Source: Hirudo medicinalis
Lineage: Eukaryota; Annelida; Clitellata; Hirudinida; Hirudinidae
Direction: 5' to 3'
DNA length: 64,000 nt
Assembly: GCA_011800805.1 (NCBI GenBank)
Contig: MPNW01000084.1
Location: 53,012 to 117,011, forward strand
The notes under the pieces were generated by a model. It was not told where the DNA came from. It searched no databases and saw only the letters and a list, made by a program, of their open reading frames with translations. The position numbers and the translations under genes were made by a program. Below, one piece after another: positions 12,601 to 23,895 of this stretch. The first letter of the stretch is position 1. Each line of letters begins with the position of its first letter.

Positions 12601-14656
12601 AAGACACACACGCCTCATTTGATGATGATTACTTTGGTGAAGAAGTTGGTTTGATTGATGGTTTTGGTGGTGGTAGTGGTGATAATGATGATCATGATGA
12701 TGACGAAACCGATGTCTTAATGAGGCCTATTAGCAGGTGATTATTATAAATTGTTTGGCATATTATCAGACAGTGCTCAAGAGAGGCGATATACGAACAA
12801 AGTCTTCGGTATGTTTCGACTTGTCATTGTCTTATGACAAGTTTACTACTCACGAGTTTTAAATGTTGTTAATGTTGGTGAATACTCACAAGTTTTAGAT
12901 GTTGTTGTTATTATTGATGAATGAATACTCACAATTTGAATGTTGTTGGTTTATTAGCTTAACTAACTAAATGTGTACTGTGCTTCTTATTACTGCTAAT
13001 CTGCTTGTTTGTGTGGCTTGTGTTGTTGCGACGGATGACCAACTAACGAAGATCTAAATTGTTCTTTATTTTCATGATTTATGGTTTTAAGCATAAATTT
13101 TCAAGCGTGGGTTCAATGTGACCTGTAACTTCAGAAGAATTCTATGATGAACTTTTTTCTATGTTTTGTTGTGACGTTTGCCACCTCGTGGGAATTCGAC
13201 TTTCGGGTTGTCAGGTGAAGATGGTGCTGGTAATGGTAATCATGATAATGATGACGCAGTGCTTAATATCGTATCTTATTCAATGCTCCATGGTGTCTTT
13301 CTGATGATTAAAGAAGTTCATAAGTCGTGCTTGCGAATAATGCTGACGATGTAGATGGTGATGATGATGATGACGATGTAGATGGTGATGATGATGATGA
13401 TGATAATGATGACGACGATGATGATGATGAAAGTAGCAATAGAGATGACGATATCGCCCATAAGTCATGACAAGAACTCTTTTCCTTCATAGAGCAACTG
13501 CATGGAATACGTTGCCCGATGTGCTTCTCCATTGTCTGATCTCTAATCACTCAATTATGCCTTGTTTGTTAATAAACAGTGTACCTTTATTGCATTGCAT
13601 TTGCTGTTTATTTGTTGAGATGCTTATGTCATTGTTGTTGTTGTTGTCGTCGTCGTCGTCGTTGTTGTTGCATTGTCGATGGTTGGTTGATTGGTTGGAT
13701 GACTCTAACGTTAGTGAGATAAAATAACTATTTAACAATTAACTCATTGTTGTTTTTGTTGTTGTTGTTACTTCTAATTGAAAGTAATTAAGTTTCGTTG
13801 ATTTACTAACTCGCATTTACACGGGATGCATACGTTGTCAGATTTGAATTTAAGGCACAATTAACTGCTAACAATTAGTGATGGAAAGTGGATGTCATTA
13901 AATAACTTTCATCTCCCTTGGTGATGATGATAATGATGATGATGGTCTCCCAGGGGTAGAGTGGACACCATCAACTTCGTGATCGTCCATTAGTCCCTAG
14001 CATCTTGGGAATAGGTTAATAGGTTCAGTCTAAAATGACATTCAAAAGAAGTGGACCATTTGTCAACATAACATGAATGGTTTTTAACAATTGATGTTAT
14101 CACAACTTAACAATGTAGATATAATATCAATGTTCATGTTATTGACAAAATCTCATTTTTCCATTCCACAGTATCCCTGTGCGAAGGCAGTGGTACGTAC
14201 AATTATTCTTTGAAATGCATTCATTTATTTTGTTATCCGAGGGCCGATAATCCCCTTTTATTCAATATACATATATTAATGCTCCCCTATAGTAATGACC
14301 TGAGATTGACTTATTGATTACGAGCACTCACATCGTTGGTGCAATTCACCTATCAGGTGATCTGGGGTGATATCTGTGATTGTTGAGGTGCAACATATCG
14401 TGTTCTGTTCGATATGAATTGTAGGTTAAGAGATAGTAATAGTAGCAATAGTACAAACAGTATTGCAACATCCAAAGCTAAAGGTTTGTTGATGTGTCTG
14501 CATGTAGTTACGCTTGCATGCGTATGTGCCATACCATGTTGAATGACTATCCCATTAATGTAAAGGAGTTGGTTGCCAAAATAAATATTGCTTAAATATA
14601 ATTTCTATTACTTGTAAAATGTTTCGTTCTTCAAATGATTTATTATTATTATCTTT

Positions 14657-14724
<68 letters not shown>

Positions 14725-17700
14725 TATTATTATTATACTATTATTAATTATTATAAATTAAAAATAAGCCACAAAGTAAAAGTGAAGTAAATGGTAATTG
14801 AAGGAATGCAGACTCAAATTCTACCAACAGGTCTCAGCAGGGAAGATAAGAGACCACGGGAGATGATTGTACAAGAACAACTGCTCCACTACTTGGAGTC
14901 TGCCTACCCAAACATACTCCCAACCGATGACTTGCTAGAGTGAGTGACCACCTGCTCCCAAGTCCATAATTCCATCAATCCATCCATTCATCCATCCACC
15001 AATCCCTTGTCTAACCATTCATCCATCCACCAATCCCTTGTCTAACCATCCATCGCACGGACAATAATTTTGCTAGATAACTTGTAAGATGTGTTGATAT
15101 AACACCCTTGGCAACGGTTTATGTAACATTGGAATGTCTGCAATAACATCGAAAGTTTTAACAAGCGAAAGGAGAAGGAAGTAAAAGCAACTGAAGTGAA
15201 TGGCAAACATGGAGGAGGAATCTCTCATTTCGTCTCCTCTGTTTGCTCTGTTGTGACTTGTCTCAGTTGGACGGTCGGTGATGATGACGATGACATTGAT
15301 GCCAAGGGTGATGGTGATGATGACGATGACGTTGATGCCAAGGGTGATGGTGATGATGACGATGAGTTAATCACCTAATGCATCTCTGAATTGCTTGTAA
15401 CATGCACCATGCACATAAAGTTCCGTGCGATCATTTGTTTTAACGTCGATAGTCGAAAAACTATGCTGGAAGTCAGTAGGTGCGCAAGTGACATTTAGTA
15501 TGGTTACATTGAACTTAGAACTTGTATTAATACAATTAAAAATTGAGGGAGTAATCTGTAAGTCAGATGTTAGTAATAACAGGATTGCTTTTCACTGCTT
15601 TCTAATTATGTCAGTAAATCTAGTTGATTATGACCTTTGTTGAGGTATCCATGCATCCACCTCACAGGCCACTCACTTGTTGATTTCATTTCGCTTCGAT
15701 GGCCCGCTAAGTACAGAGGATGCGATGAATTGTAACGCGTTGAAACGTGTACGTACGATCTGAGGAGGCGCATGGAAAGCTTCACACCTGGATGAAAACC
15801 GACAACAACACTTTTGATGCAGATGTTGCATGATGATGACGATCGGAAAGGATGATAAGTGGAGATGACGACATGAATGTACATTCCAGTAGGTATGTTC
15901 ATTTGATAGTTATCTTGACGATAACGTGGATGTCAAAAGCAACAAGAAGCTGAAGAAGGCTCAACTAACTGACCTCAAAAGGTCAATGGTTCAGCTAAGG
16001 CTGTGAACATTTCACAAGAATGTATTTCAGCTTAATTTCAACCCCTACAAACGACGAATAACATATTATAACAATAACATAATAAGACACTGTTGTAAAT
16101 AGGTTTTTTGATGGCCCTCCTTCTCTAAACGTGAACATGGCGTTGTCTTTGTTATTGTTATTATTGCTTATTATTGCTTATTACCACCCAAAGTGGACGA
16201 ATGGAAGAGGAAGCTTTTAGTCTCGTTTGCAGAATTTTGTCACCGAATTTTGGATGCTGCAAATAATCTGAGGTGGCAACAGCTGCCGGCTCCAAATTAA
16301 AGGACATTCATTCACACTTATCATTATCAGGAGAGGGGGGGTGTCGCCATCGTCTGCGCAGTCATAACGCAGATCATTATGATTATTATTATTATGATTG
16401 TGATTCCCCCTCATCACATTCGTCAGTGTGCTCATCAACATTCTTATCGTTATCGCCTTGATCGCTTGACGGTGTTTAGCAGCGAATGAAATAAATAAGC
16501 ACTGATAATCCTTTGAACTCTCACTCCTTGCCACTCTCACCTCTCATCATTCTCTCTCTTGAAACGCGATAACCTTTAGTTGTGATTGAGTGCATTTTGT
16601 GCCCAGTAGTTTGTCTGAAATGCTTGTTGTCGTGATTAACAATGGTAACGAAACTATTTTGTATTTGTATTACGCCAATCTTTTGAGTTCCTTATGCATC
16701 CAAATAGGATGTGAAGGCACTTTTTATTCTATCTACCATTTATGTGGCTCCCCTTCCTGAGGGCGTGCCCTGGCGGTGCAGGCTGGATTCTGAACACGAC
16801 GCATGCAGGAACGAAACCCATTGAGCCAACCTGCAAGCCTGTCATCATTATCTACTCTCATACGTGACTTGTATTAGTTTATAGTTTCTCATGCATTACA
16901 GTAGTTTATTAATAGTTATGATAACCAATCATCATAATCATCACCAACAGTCATAGAAATTGTTCACAGGATGCTCAAGACAGACCATGCCACTCTTGAG
17001 GAGCAGCTGAGAATCTTGTCAGAGAGGAACCTCATCAAGGAACTCGAACCAGGGAGGTGGGTGAGGAAGGTGCTCGACAGGAAATCAGGTTTGTAGGGAG
17101 TTGACCGATTTATTTAATTAAGGAAATAAGTTAATTTGATTGGGAAATAATGAATAATTAGGGCTATGATGTCCTAAGGTGTAACTTGGTGGATTCATTT
17201 GGTGTCTAATTGGTTTTATGAAGACAACTATTTAGTTGTAATATTTATTTATTATTAATTAAAATGTCTCCTACTTCACAAATGCTAATGTCAGCAGCAA
17301 GCATGCACTCATCTTTTTGATGAGCATCTCTTAACTCAATGTTCATTGTGTTCTTCAGTCATCATTGATTAAGCAAATATCATTAGGTAAGTGTCATCAG
17401 TAAGATCAGTCCTCATTAATTATTAACACTCATCATTATTCAATAATAATGATTTTTGTTTTAAAAAATATTATTGATTAATTATTATTGATTAATTGTG
17501 CAGAGCTGAAGATAGTGAAGAACATTCCCTCACAGATAGATGGCACCAAACCTACCGTGGCCATCATCACTTCCAAGTATTACGAGAAGTTGGCCGTCGA
17601 CGCCATGATGGAGAACAAGACCACCTTCGTCAAGTACAAGACAGAAGGTGACTCCATATCTTCTCAATGTATTTAAGTAGCACTTAATTGATTTATTTTT

Positions 17701-19920
17701 GCCAATTCATCTTATTTTTTCAACAGACTTTAATCGAATAAATAAATAAAAATTATTTTTGCCGTTTCTAAATAGAAATTACAACACTCTGATTGTTGGT
17801 CACGCAGTAGCTAGTTAGTGCTTCCCTCGATAAGGACTTCAGAGATGCTGCTGATGAATTTCATTTATTTTGTTCTTTATTTCAACAATTGAAGCATGTC
17901 TCCTTAAATGACAAATGAGTGATTTTGAAATCACAAGTTTTATGTTTTATGAAAAATAGCGAGATAGACTAGATAGATTAATCAAACTCTTGTTGTAATT
18001 TCATTTAATAAAAAAAACATGTGATTTATTTTTTATCTATTTGCACAATATATTTGCATTTTGCTTGCAGGTGAATCCAATGTCTACACCATCGGTTACA
18101 TCGGGCCCCACAAGGTCGTCTCCACCAAACTTCCAGCCATTGGCAGGCAAATGGCTGCCCAGATATCCTCGGGCAACACCACCACCAGACTGCTTGGTTG
18201 GTTCTTTTGATTTGCCTGGAGTTAACAGACTCTCATCCCTTTTAAGAATGTTCATTGTTTTGTCTGGAATGCTTTGATTAGCCTACTGTAAAGGCATTTG
18301 CTTGGTAGAGATTGTTTGGTTGCAATATTTATTTAGTAAGAGTCTTATTTCTGATTCCTAGAAATACATATCCATAGTCGATAATGTCACAACTTTAGTT
18401 CTTTATTATTATTGTTGTTGTTCTTCTTCTTTTGTGAAAGCATTTAAAAAAAAAGTTTTTGATTAAATTGAGAAAAATTGTTGTCAATTTTGTTAACGTA
18501 GGACCTATTAAATGTGGAAATAAGTTTATGAATGCAGCTTGTGTATCATTTTAAGAAATGACATATTTGAGGTGGACTTCAAAGTATTTAAAAGATTGTT
18601 TGATTATTATTAAACTATTGTTATTATTATTAAAATACTATTCTTAGCAAATCAATTACTAATGTATTTGATTACCATGCTCCACATCAAAGGGACGTTT
18701 GGAGAGATAGATCACGTGCTACTTGTGGGCGTATGCGGAGGTGTGCCCCACTATGCTGACTTCTACAAACATGTCAGACTGGGTGATATCCTTGTATCCA
18801 GCAGTTCCCTCAACTCTGACAGTTACTACATCTATTGTGACAAGACCATCCAAGACGAGGCCACGGATGAGAATTTGAATTCAACAAAGTTCTCCATCAA
18901 GGGATGGCAAGCCAAAGACTCCACACTTCTGGACCTTTCCAGGAAGCTCAAGGAGGGCAGTCTCAAAATCCCTCATGGGGAAGGTGACCTTCAGGTTTGG
19001 GAACGCTACATCCTTGAAGGTCAAAAGGCCTTGGAAGGTCAAGAGGTTGCTTTCTCCAGACCATCCGTGGAGACGGACAGGCTATTCATGAACATTGGAG
19101 GAAATGACGTCATCGAGGTAGAGCTGGTTATTCTAAATTATTTCAGTAGTTATTATTTATGGGTTTAAGAGTTCATAATTTGTGGGAGACATTTGATTAG
19201 GGTTAATGATAAGAAGGTGACTGTAATACATTAAAAATAAGAAAAATAAAAATAATAAAATTAAATAAACTTAAAGATAAGTCACGAACAATCTGCTAGA
19301 ACTTCAAGCATTGGTCTTAAATACTGACTTGTTCTCTCCTCATAATCTCCCTCCTCCGTCGGTAGGTCGGTCATCCGATGAAACCTGACGACAACAGGGA
19401 ACTCTCCAACAAGCCGGGCTTTCCGACCGTCCACTTCGGTAGCATAGGATCCGGGAAGCCCATAATCCACAATGACCAGACCAGGCTGGAATTCGCTTCC
19501 AAATATCACTGCGTTGGATTGGACAGTGAATTCGATCAGGTTTGTGAATCGCCAGTTGAATCATGAACTGTGTCGAACCCTTGAATCTTTGATCATCTAT
19601 TTTTTGAATTATGATTATTCAGAAAATAATTGGTAGACATTAAATAATATGTGAAAATGAAAATTAATTTAAACTATTAATTATTAGAAATCATTAGAAA
19701 ATAATTAAAAATGTAAACTAAACGATGGCTGTTTTTTTGTTGTTGTCAGGTGTTGGAATCGATAGTAGGAAGTAGAAAGGAGAGTTTCCTCATCATCAGA
19801 GGCGTGGCTGATTACGTCGATGGCACCAAGAATGCCGAGTGGCAGCCGTACGCAGCTCTGGCTGCAGCTGCCTTCATGAAGTCCGTGCTTGAGACGTTAA
19901 AGATGCCATCGAGCCATTGA
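9615..19920 (+). CDS. RGS-like / winged-helix-like / nucleoside phosphorylase-family fusion protein
   Basis: Exons: 9615-9726 (tentative first exon), 9995-10080, 10294-10405, 10811-10927, 14172-14192, 14831-14939, 16970-17088, 17504-17647, 18071-18196, 18693-19117, 19366-19539, 19750-19920. All phases agree, giving 571 aa. Residues about 45-145 are helical with an RGS-like ENRILKFWFAAETDYL. Residues about 162-225 (EQLLHYLESAYPN, EEQLRILSERNLIKEL, GRWVRK) look like a winged helix. From about 240 the chain is PNP/UDP-phosphorylase-like: VGVCGGVP, VRLGDILVS, GLDSEFDQ (508-515, where MTA/SAH nucleosidases carry the ME(G)E motif) and RGVADYVDG with Asp536 at the catalytic aspartate position. It probably binds or cleaves a nucleoside, but the substrate cannot be read from sequence. 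An AATAAA lies at 19939-19944. The N-terminal exon and the RGS label are the weakest parts; the phosphorylase half is strong. Confidence 0.85.
12840..12950 (+). repeat. Diverged tandem repeat with unit about 45-50 bp
   Basis: Three imperfect copies built on AATACTCACAAGTTTTAGAT and a TGTTG-rich partner, inside the 3.2-kb intron 10928-14171. That intron also holds many (GAT)n/(TTG)n tracts and no recognisable gene. Confidence 0.6.
14172..14192 (+). other. 21-nt microexon of the phosphorylase-fusion gene
   Basis: An exon flanked by a CCACAG acceptor and a GTACGT donor, phase 1 on both sides, adding seven residues (VSLCEGS) in the linker between the RGS-like and winged-helix regions. Flanking exons also join in frame without it, so it could be alternatively included. 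Confidence 0.6.
14660..14736 (+). repeat. (ATT)n microsatellite
   Basis: About 25 ATT units with one interruption (ACT), just upstream of the exon at 14831. Confidence 0.95.
14985..15046 (+). repeat. 31-bp tandem duplication
   Basis: Two identical 31-bp units beginning CATTCATCCATCCACCAATC, placed just after the exon ending at 14939. Confidence 0.85.
15280..15366 (+). repeat. 36-bp minisatellite (GATGATGACGATGAC-based)
   Basis: Two full units and part of a third, one base change between units. The Asp-rich open frame it produces is a by-product of the repeat. Confidence 0.85.
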
Positions 19921-21456
19921 CTTTGCAGTCGGTTTTGTAATAAAATGTTCATCAGTCAACGTTGGATCTCAAAAGCTTTGATGATAAACTTTTTAATTTT
20001 TTTCATATCCTGCGATGACAAGCTTTTCACTATTGTAGTGTCTTTGGTCTTCTCAATTATCGGCCTGCTAATAGGAACGTGTTTCTATGGCAACTGACCT
20101 GTAATATTGTTGTTGATGTTTATGTTTTTTGCTTATGTATGGTTTTGTCCCCCTTTCAAAGACCACTGAAAGTTGCTATAATCGAATTTTTATTTTGTTT
20201 TCGTTGTTGTTATCGTTTTTGAGTGTATTTATTTCGGAAGTTGATTTTATACAATTGCAATTGTAGACGCTAGTCAAGCAGAGTCCAGTATTGATTAATT
20301 TTTGGCTGTTTGTCACGTCAATCCCGAGTCAAACATTTCAACCTCAAACTTACTGGTCATCATAAATTGCCTGTGTTTTGTTTGTTATTAACGACTTCAT
20401 TCTACTCACTATTTATCTTATTTACGTTTATTAATTTTGGTCTTGTTAATCCATTTTGTTAGTTTTTCGTTTATGTCCTCTCATATTTTTCTCCTTTAGG
20501 TTGGAGACATAACAACTACTTTTTAATTCAATTTTTATGACATCATCAATTGTAGAAGGGCTGAGATTAAAAGGAAATTGAAAGAATATTGTTTTTTAGT
20601 TGTGGTTCGATCTCATTGCGTGGATTCGTCCAAATATTTAATGTTTTTGTTGCATATTTCTTGAGTCCGGCTGAAAACTAGATTATCGTCAGAGGAAAAT
20701 TATTCTCCGCGAAGCTTCCAAAGGAAGTGCTTCTCAATGTTATTGAAAAAAAAAACTGAATTTGTATCTGAGCCAGTCTACAACGTGAGGATGCACCAGG
20801 AGAAGAGGATTTTAAGTTTCTTTACAAGCCTTTCTTGACAAGTTTATGAAAAGATTCAATTTAACTTGAGCCAAAGTGAAATTGGGGGTGAACTGGAGTT
20901 TGTTACTTTTTACAATGAAAACAAAATTTAATTTGGATGATTTAATTTGCTTCAAAAATTATTGGCATGGTGTCAAAGTTATTTTTAAAATGAAAATTTG
21001 GAGATGAATCACGAACCCATCACTGTCTGGATTGCCATTCCCTTCTCTTGATTTGTCAGAGTTGGTGGTCTTAAATTATGTTAAGCATGGGACAATAATA
21101 AAAATTCTATGAATTCAAATTAATATTTGAATTTAATATAAGGGAGTTTGTTACATAAAATAGCATTATTGTCTTTTTGTTAGATGTCTTTGTTGTCAAG
21201 CACCTCCGATCATAAATAAATCACAATCTTAAATGTGTGAAATTGTGTATTGATTGTTGTGAGGTTGATATTCAGACTAAATGAATGATTGAAAAATTGG
21301 ACTATGATTCAATTCGATATTTTATTAAGTGGTAAATGATTCAAGTCTAAGCAGATAAACAAAAGTAAAATTCAATCATAACACAAATCATGGCTAACTC
21401 AAAAATTACTTCTTGCAAATTAAGTGTTCTCAACTCAAATGTTGAACACGTTATCA
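19921..21456. other. Convergent spacer after the phosphorylase-fusion gene
   Basis: 3' UTR of the plus-strand gene at the left (AATAAA at 19939) and of the minus-strand PHYHIP-like gene at the right. A TTTATT at about 21317 is a candidate minus-strand polyadenylation signal. Otherwise AT-rich with no coding signal seen. Confidence 0.6.
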
Positions 21457-22223
21457 TTATCTTAGGTTGCATGTGTAGCAGCTTGGATTCTTTCTTAGAC
21501 CACCTGGAGTAGAACTACCTTTTCCAGCGATAGGTACGTCTTCGAAAGTGGCATTTTTTATGTCCACATTCTCCGTGTAGCAAATTTCAATCAGCAAATA
21601 TGGGTCAAATGAGTTGACCATAAAAATATCAAGGACAGGATCGTAACGAAAAAACTGGTTATGGTACATGTCCAACAATGGCAAAGCTGATCTGCAGAAG
21701 TTGTCCGTGTTGGAGTTCTTTTTAGTAACCACAAGGGTTATGTAGTGCCTTCTTCCTCTCATGCAGAAATAATCTGAGAAATACAAATTGTGGGAATGAG
21801 GATTCATGAGTTGCTCCGTTGGGATGAGACATCTTCTGGAACCAAATGGTGATTCGCCGATTGGATCACCACCAGATGACGAAACACTCGCCATGAAAAA
21901 GAGTCCGTTAATTCGCCCATTTATAGGATTTCGTGGGTCTCCACTGTGGTCCTTTATGTAAGGTTTCATGATGCCATCTTGATTTTTAAGGATGTCATTG
22001 AAATAATAATCGCTTTTATTTCTGTATAAAAATTTGCAGTTAGACATCCTATCGTAGATGCAAATCTTAGCCATCAACCTTGTCACTTCTTCCTTGCTGA
22101 ATCTAGCTGGAAAGCAGGTGTGATTATTAAGTTTTTTTTTAAACTGATGATCATAATGTCATATATCTAAATAAGCTTACCCATTCCTCTGAATGGATTG
22201 ACTTCATCCAAAAATCTGAACAT
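21457..22223 (-). CDS. PHYHIP/PHYHIPL-like protein (C-terminal domain)
   Basis: The main exon 21457-22106 encodes a domain that matches vertebrate phytanoyl-CoA hydroxylase-interacting protein and its paralogue along its length: LYRNKSDYYFNDI, GIMKPYIKDHSGDP, INGLFFMAS, an NLYFSDYFCMRGRRHY block, and a C-terminal NPSCYTCNLR like the vertebrate DPSCKTCNIS. An upstream exon 22181-22223 ends in GTAAGC and joins at phase 1 (reads MFRFLDEVNPFRGM). Its ATG at 22223 is preceded by an in-frame stop, so either translation starts here (about 230 aa) or this exon is internal with an acceptor at 22216. The vertebrate proteins carry an N-terminal fibronectin III domain that I do not find. Molecular function is poorly known even in vertebrates. 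Confidence 0.82.
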
Positions 22224-22619
22224 TGCGAAAACTTTTCAGTTTTAATGTCTGTCATGGCGATTAGGGTTTCCTATTTAAAGGTCTCGAAGATAAAGAAACT
22301 CGGGATTTCCAACACTTTCTGCTTTCTTTCTGCTGGTGTGGTGGAGGCCCAGAAGGCTCTGAGCTACTCTTGTTGCCCCCCCCCCACCCTGACAAGCAAA
22401 AGAAAAGGTTTTTTTGTTTGGTGGAGGACCCTGTGCAGTACCACATGCCAACCATGCCTAAATCCGGCATACTTCTGAGCTTCAAAACGTGAATCGAAAC
22501 TTGGAATTCCCATGAATTTCCTAATCGATATGACTAATAACATGATGATAATCAGCCGAGTCTGCTTTACAATCGTAGGAAAACTTTTAAAATGATGACC
22601 ATAGAAACTAACTATGGAT

Positions 22620-22846
22620 CAAGGGCGCACCCAGGGAGGGATTAGAACCCCCAAAATTGTTAAATAAAACAAAATTAATGGATAAAATATATTTTCATAA
22701 CTGGCTTTAATTGTCCACAACATGATACCTCGACATTTAGCAATTACATTAGAAAAATCATCTCTGAAAAGATAAAAAAAAACCTAAAACAAAGTCTTCA
22801 AAAATCAAACCTACCACCGAAAAAAAAAATTCTGGCTGCGCCACTG
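22620..22846. mobile_element. hAT-like MITE, 227 bp
   Basis: Imperfect terminal inverted repeats: the left end reads CAAGGGCGCACCCAGGG and the right end, reversed, reads CAGTGGCGCAGCCAGAA. They are flanked by a near-perfect 8-bp target duplication (CTATGGAT at 22612-22619, CTCTGGAT at 22847-22854). An 8-bp duplication and CAGTGGCG-type ends fit non-autonomous hAT elements. It has no coding capacity. Confidence 0.6.
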
Positions 22847-22854
22847 CTCTGGAT

Positions 22855-23895
22855 GAGTACCACGTGGTACATGTACATGAGCTAATGATTAAAGACAGGA
22901 CTTGTACTCAGGAAGCTTTATTCTATCCCAAATGAGCTGTTTTAAACGGCAACAATAAATTACTTGAAGGTTTTATTGTGTCAGGAGTGCGATAGATTTC
23001 TCCCTGAACAACTACCGCTCCCAATCCCTTAACGGGATTATCGTCACTCCCGTTAACTCTGGGTTATAATGAAAAGGCCGTATCATTCGATTTTGTAAAT
23101 TGTATCACAGATGAAGCACACAAAAAGGTCATTATACCATGATTCAGTGGAAAACTTTATTAGCGAATTATATCCTATACAAATGTTCTTACATGAAATG
23201 TTCTAAGAAAAGTAGTTGCCAGGACTGTTTTCTTCTTATCGGATTAGATGAAGCCTTAAGAAATTAAAAATAACCAATAATCAGTTTTCACTCGTTCCAA
23301 TAAAAAAGTTGCTACTTTGGTAGATCAATATAATATTTGAATATGCAATGGCATAAAAAGAGGGGCAGCTTTAAGAAAGGTGCGTTTTTAATAATTTTGA
23401 AAACTTATGCAATATAGAGAGATATGTTTGCAAAGCTATTTTTAATAAAATGGTGTCGTAACACTATTAATATTTAAACAAAAGTATATTGTTCGTACAA
23501 ATACATATCAGATTACTTCAGATTAATAATTTTAAATTATAGGTGGAGTTTCACTCTTGACTGACGTGTTTGCTTAAATAAAAGTAAACATGACCAGTGT
23601 TTTGTAAACTTACAGTTGCTTAACTGTTGTGTACCGCTTAATTTCTTTGACAGGAAACTTTTAATTCAGTTGTATGATAAGTTAACCTTCATTCATATTT
23701 ATTCGCTAGGATTGTACAGCCAGTTTGGTTGGAAAACTTACTACGTTTCTTTTAACGAAAACGGAACATTCTTATTACACCTGACATGGTCCACGATCGC
23801 TTTCCTGATATAACTTTTTGAAGGTTGTTTTTTGCTATTTGTGTGATAACTTCCATCGACTTATTCTCAATAAAAACGTTTTGCAGCATTTTGCA
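22855..23895. other. Spacer between PHYHIP-like gene and PDZD8
   Basis: No gene recognised. It starts with a 14-bp perfect palindrome (GTACCACGTGGTAC at about 22857-22870) carrying an E-box CACGTG. The right part should contain the PDZD8 promoter and 5' UTR. Confidence 0.45.

Noticed and set aside
11307..13550. Several His-, Asp-, Ser- or Met-rich frames
   Set aside because: They are translations of GAT/TTG simple repeats in an intron, with no splice or family support.
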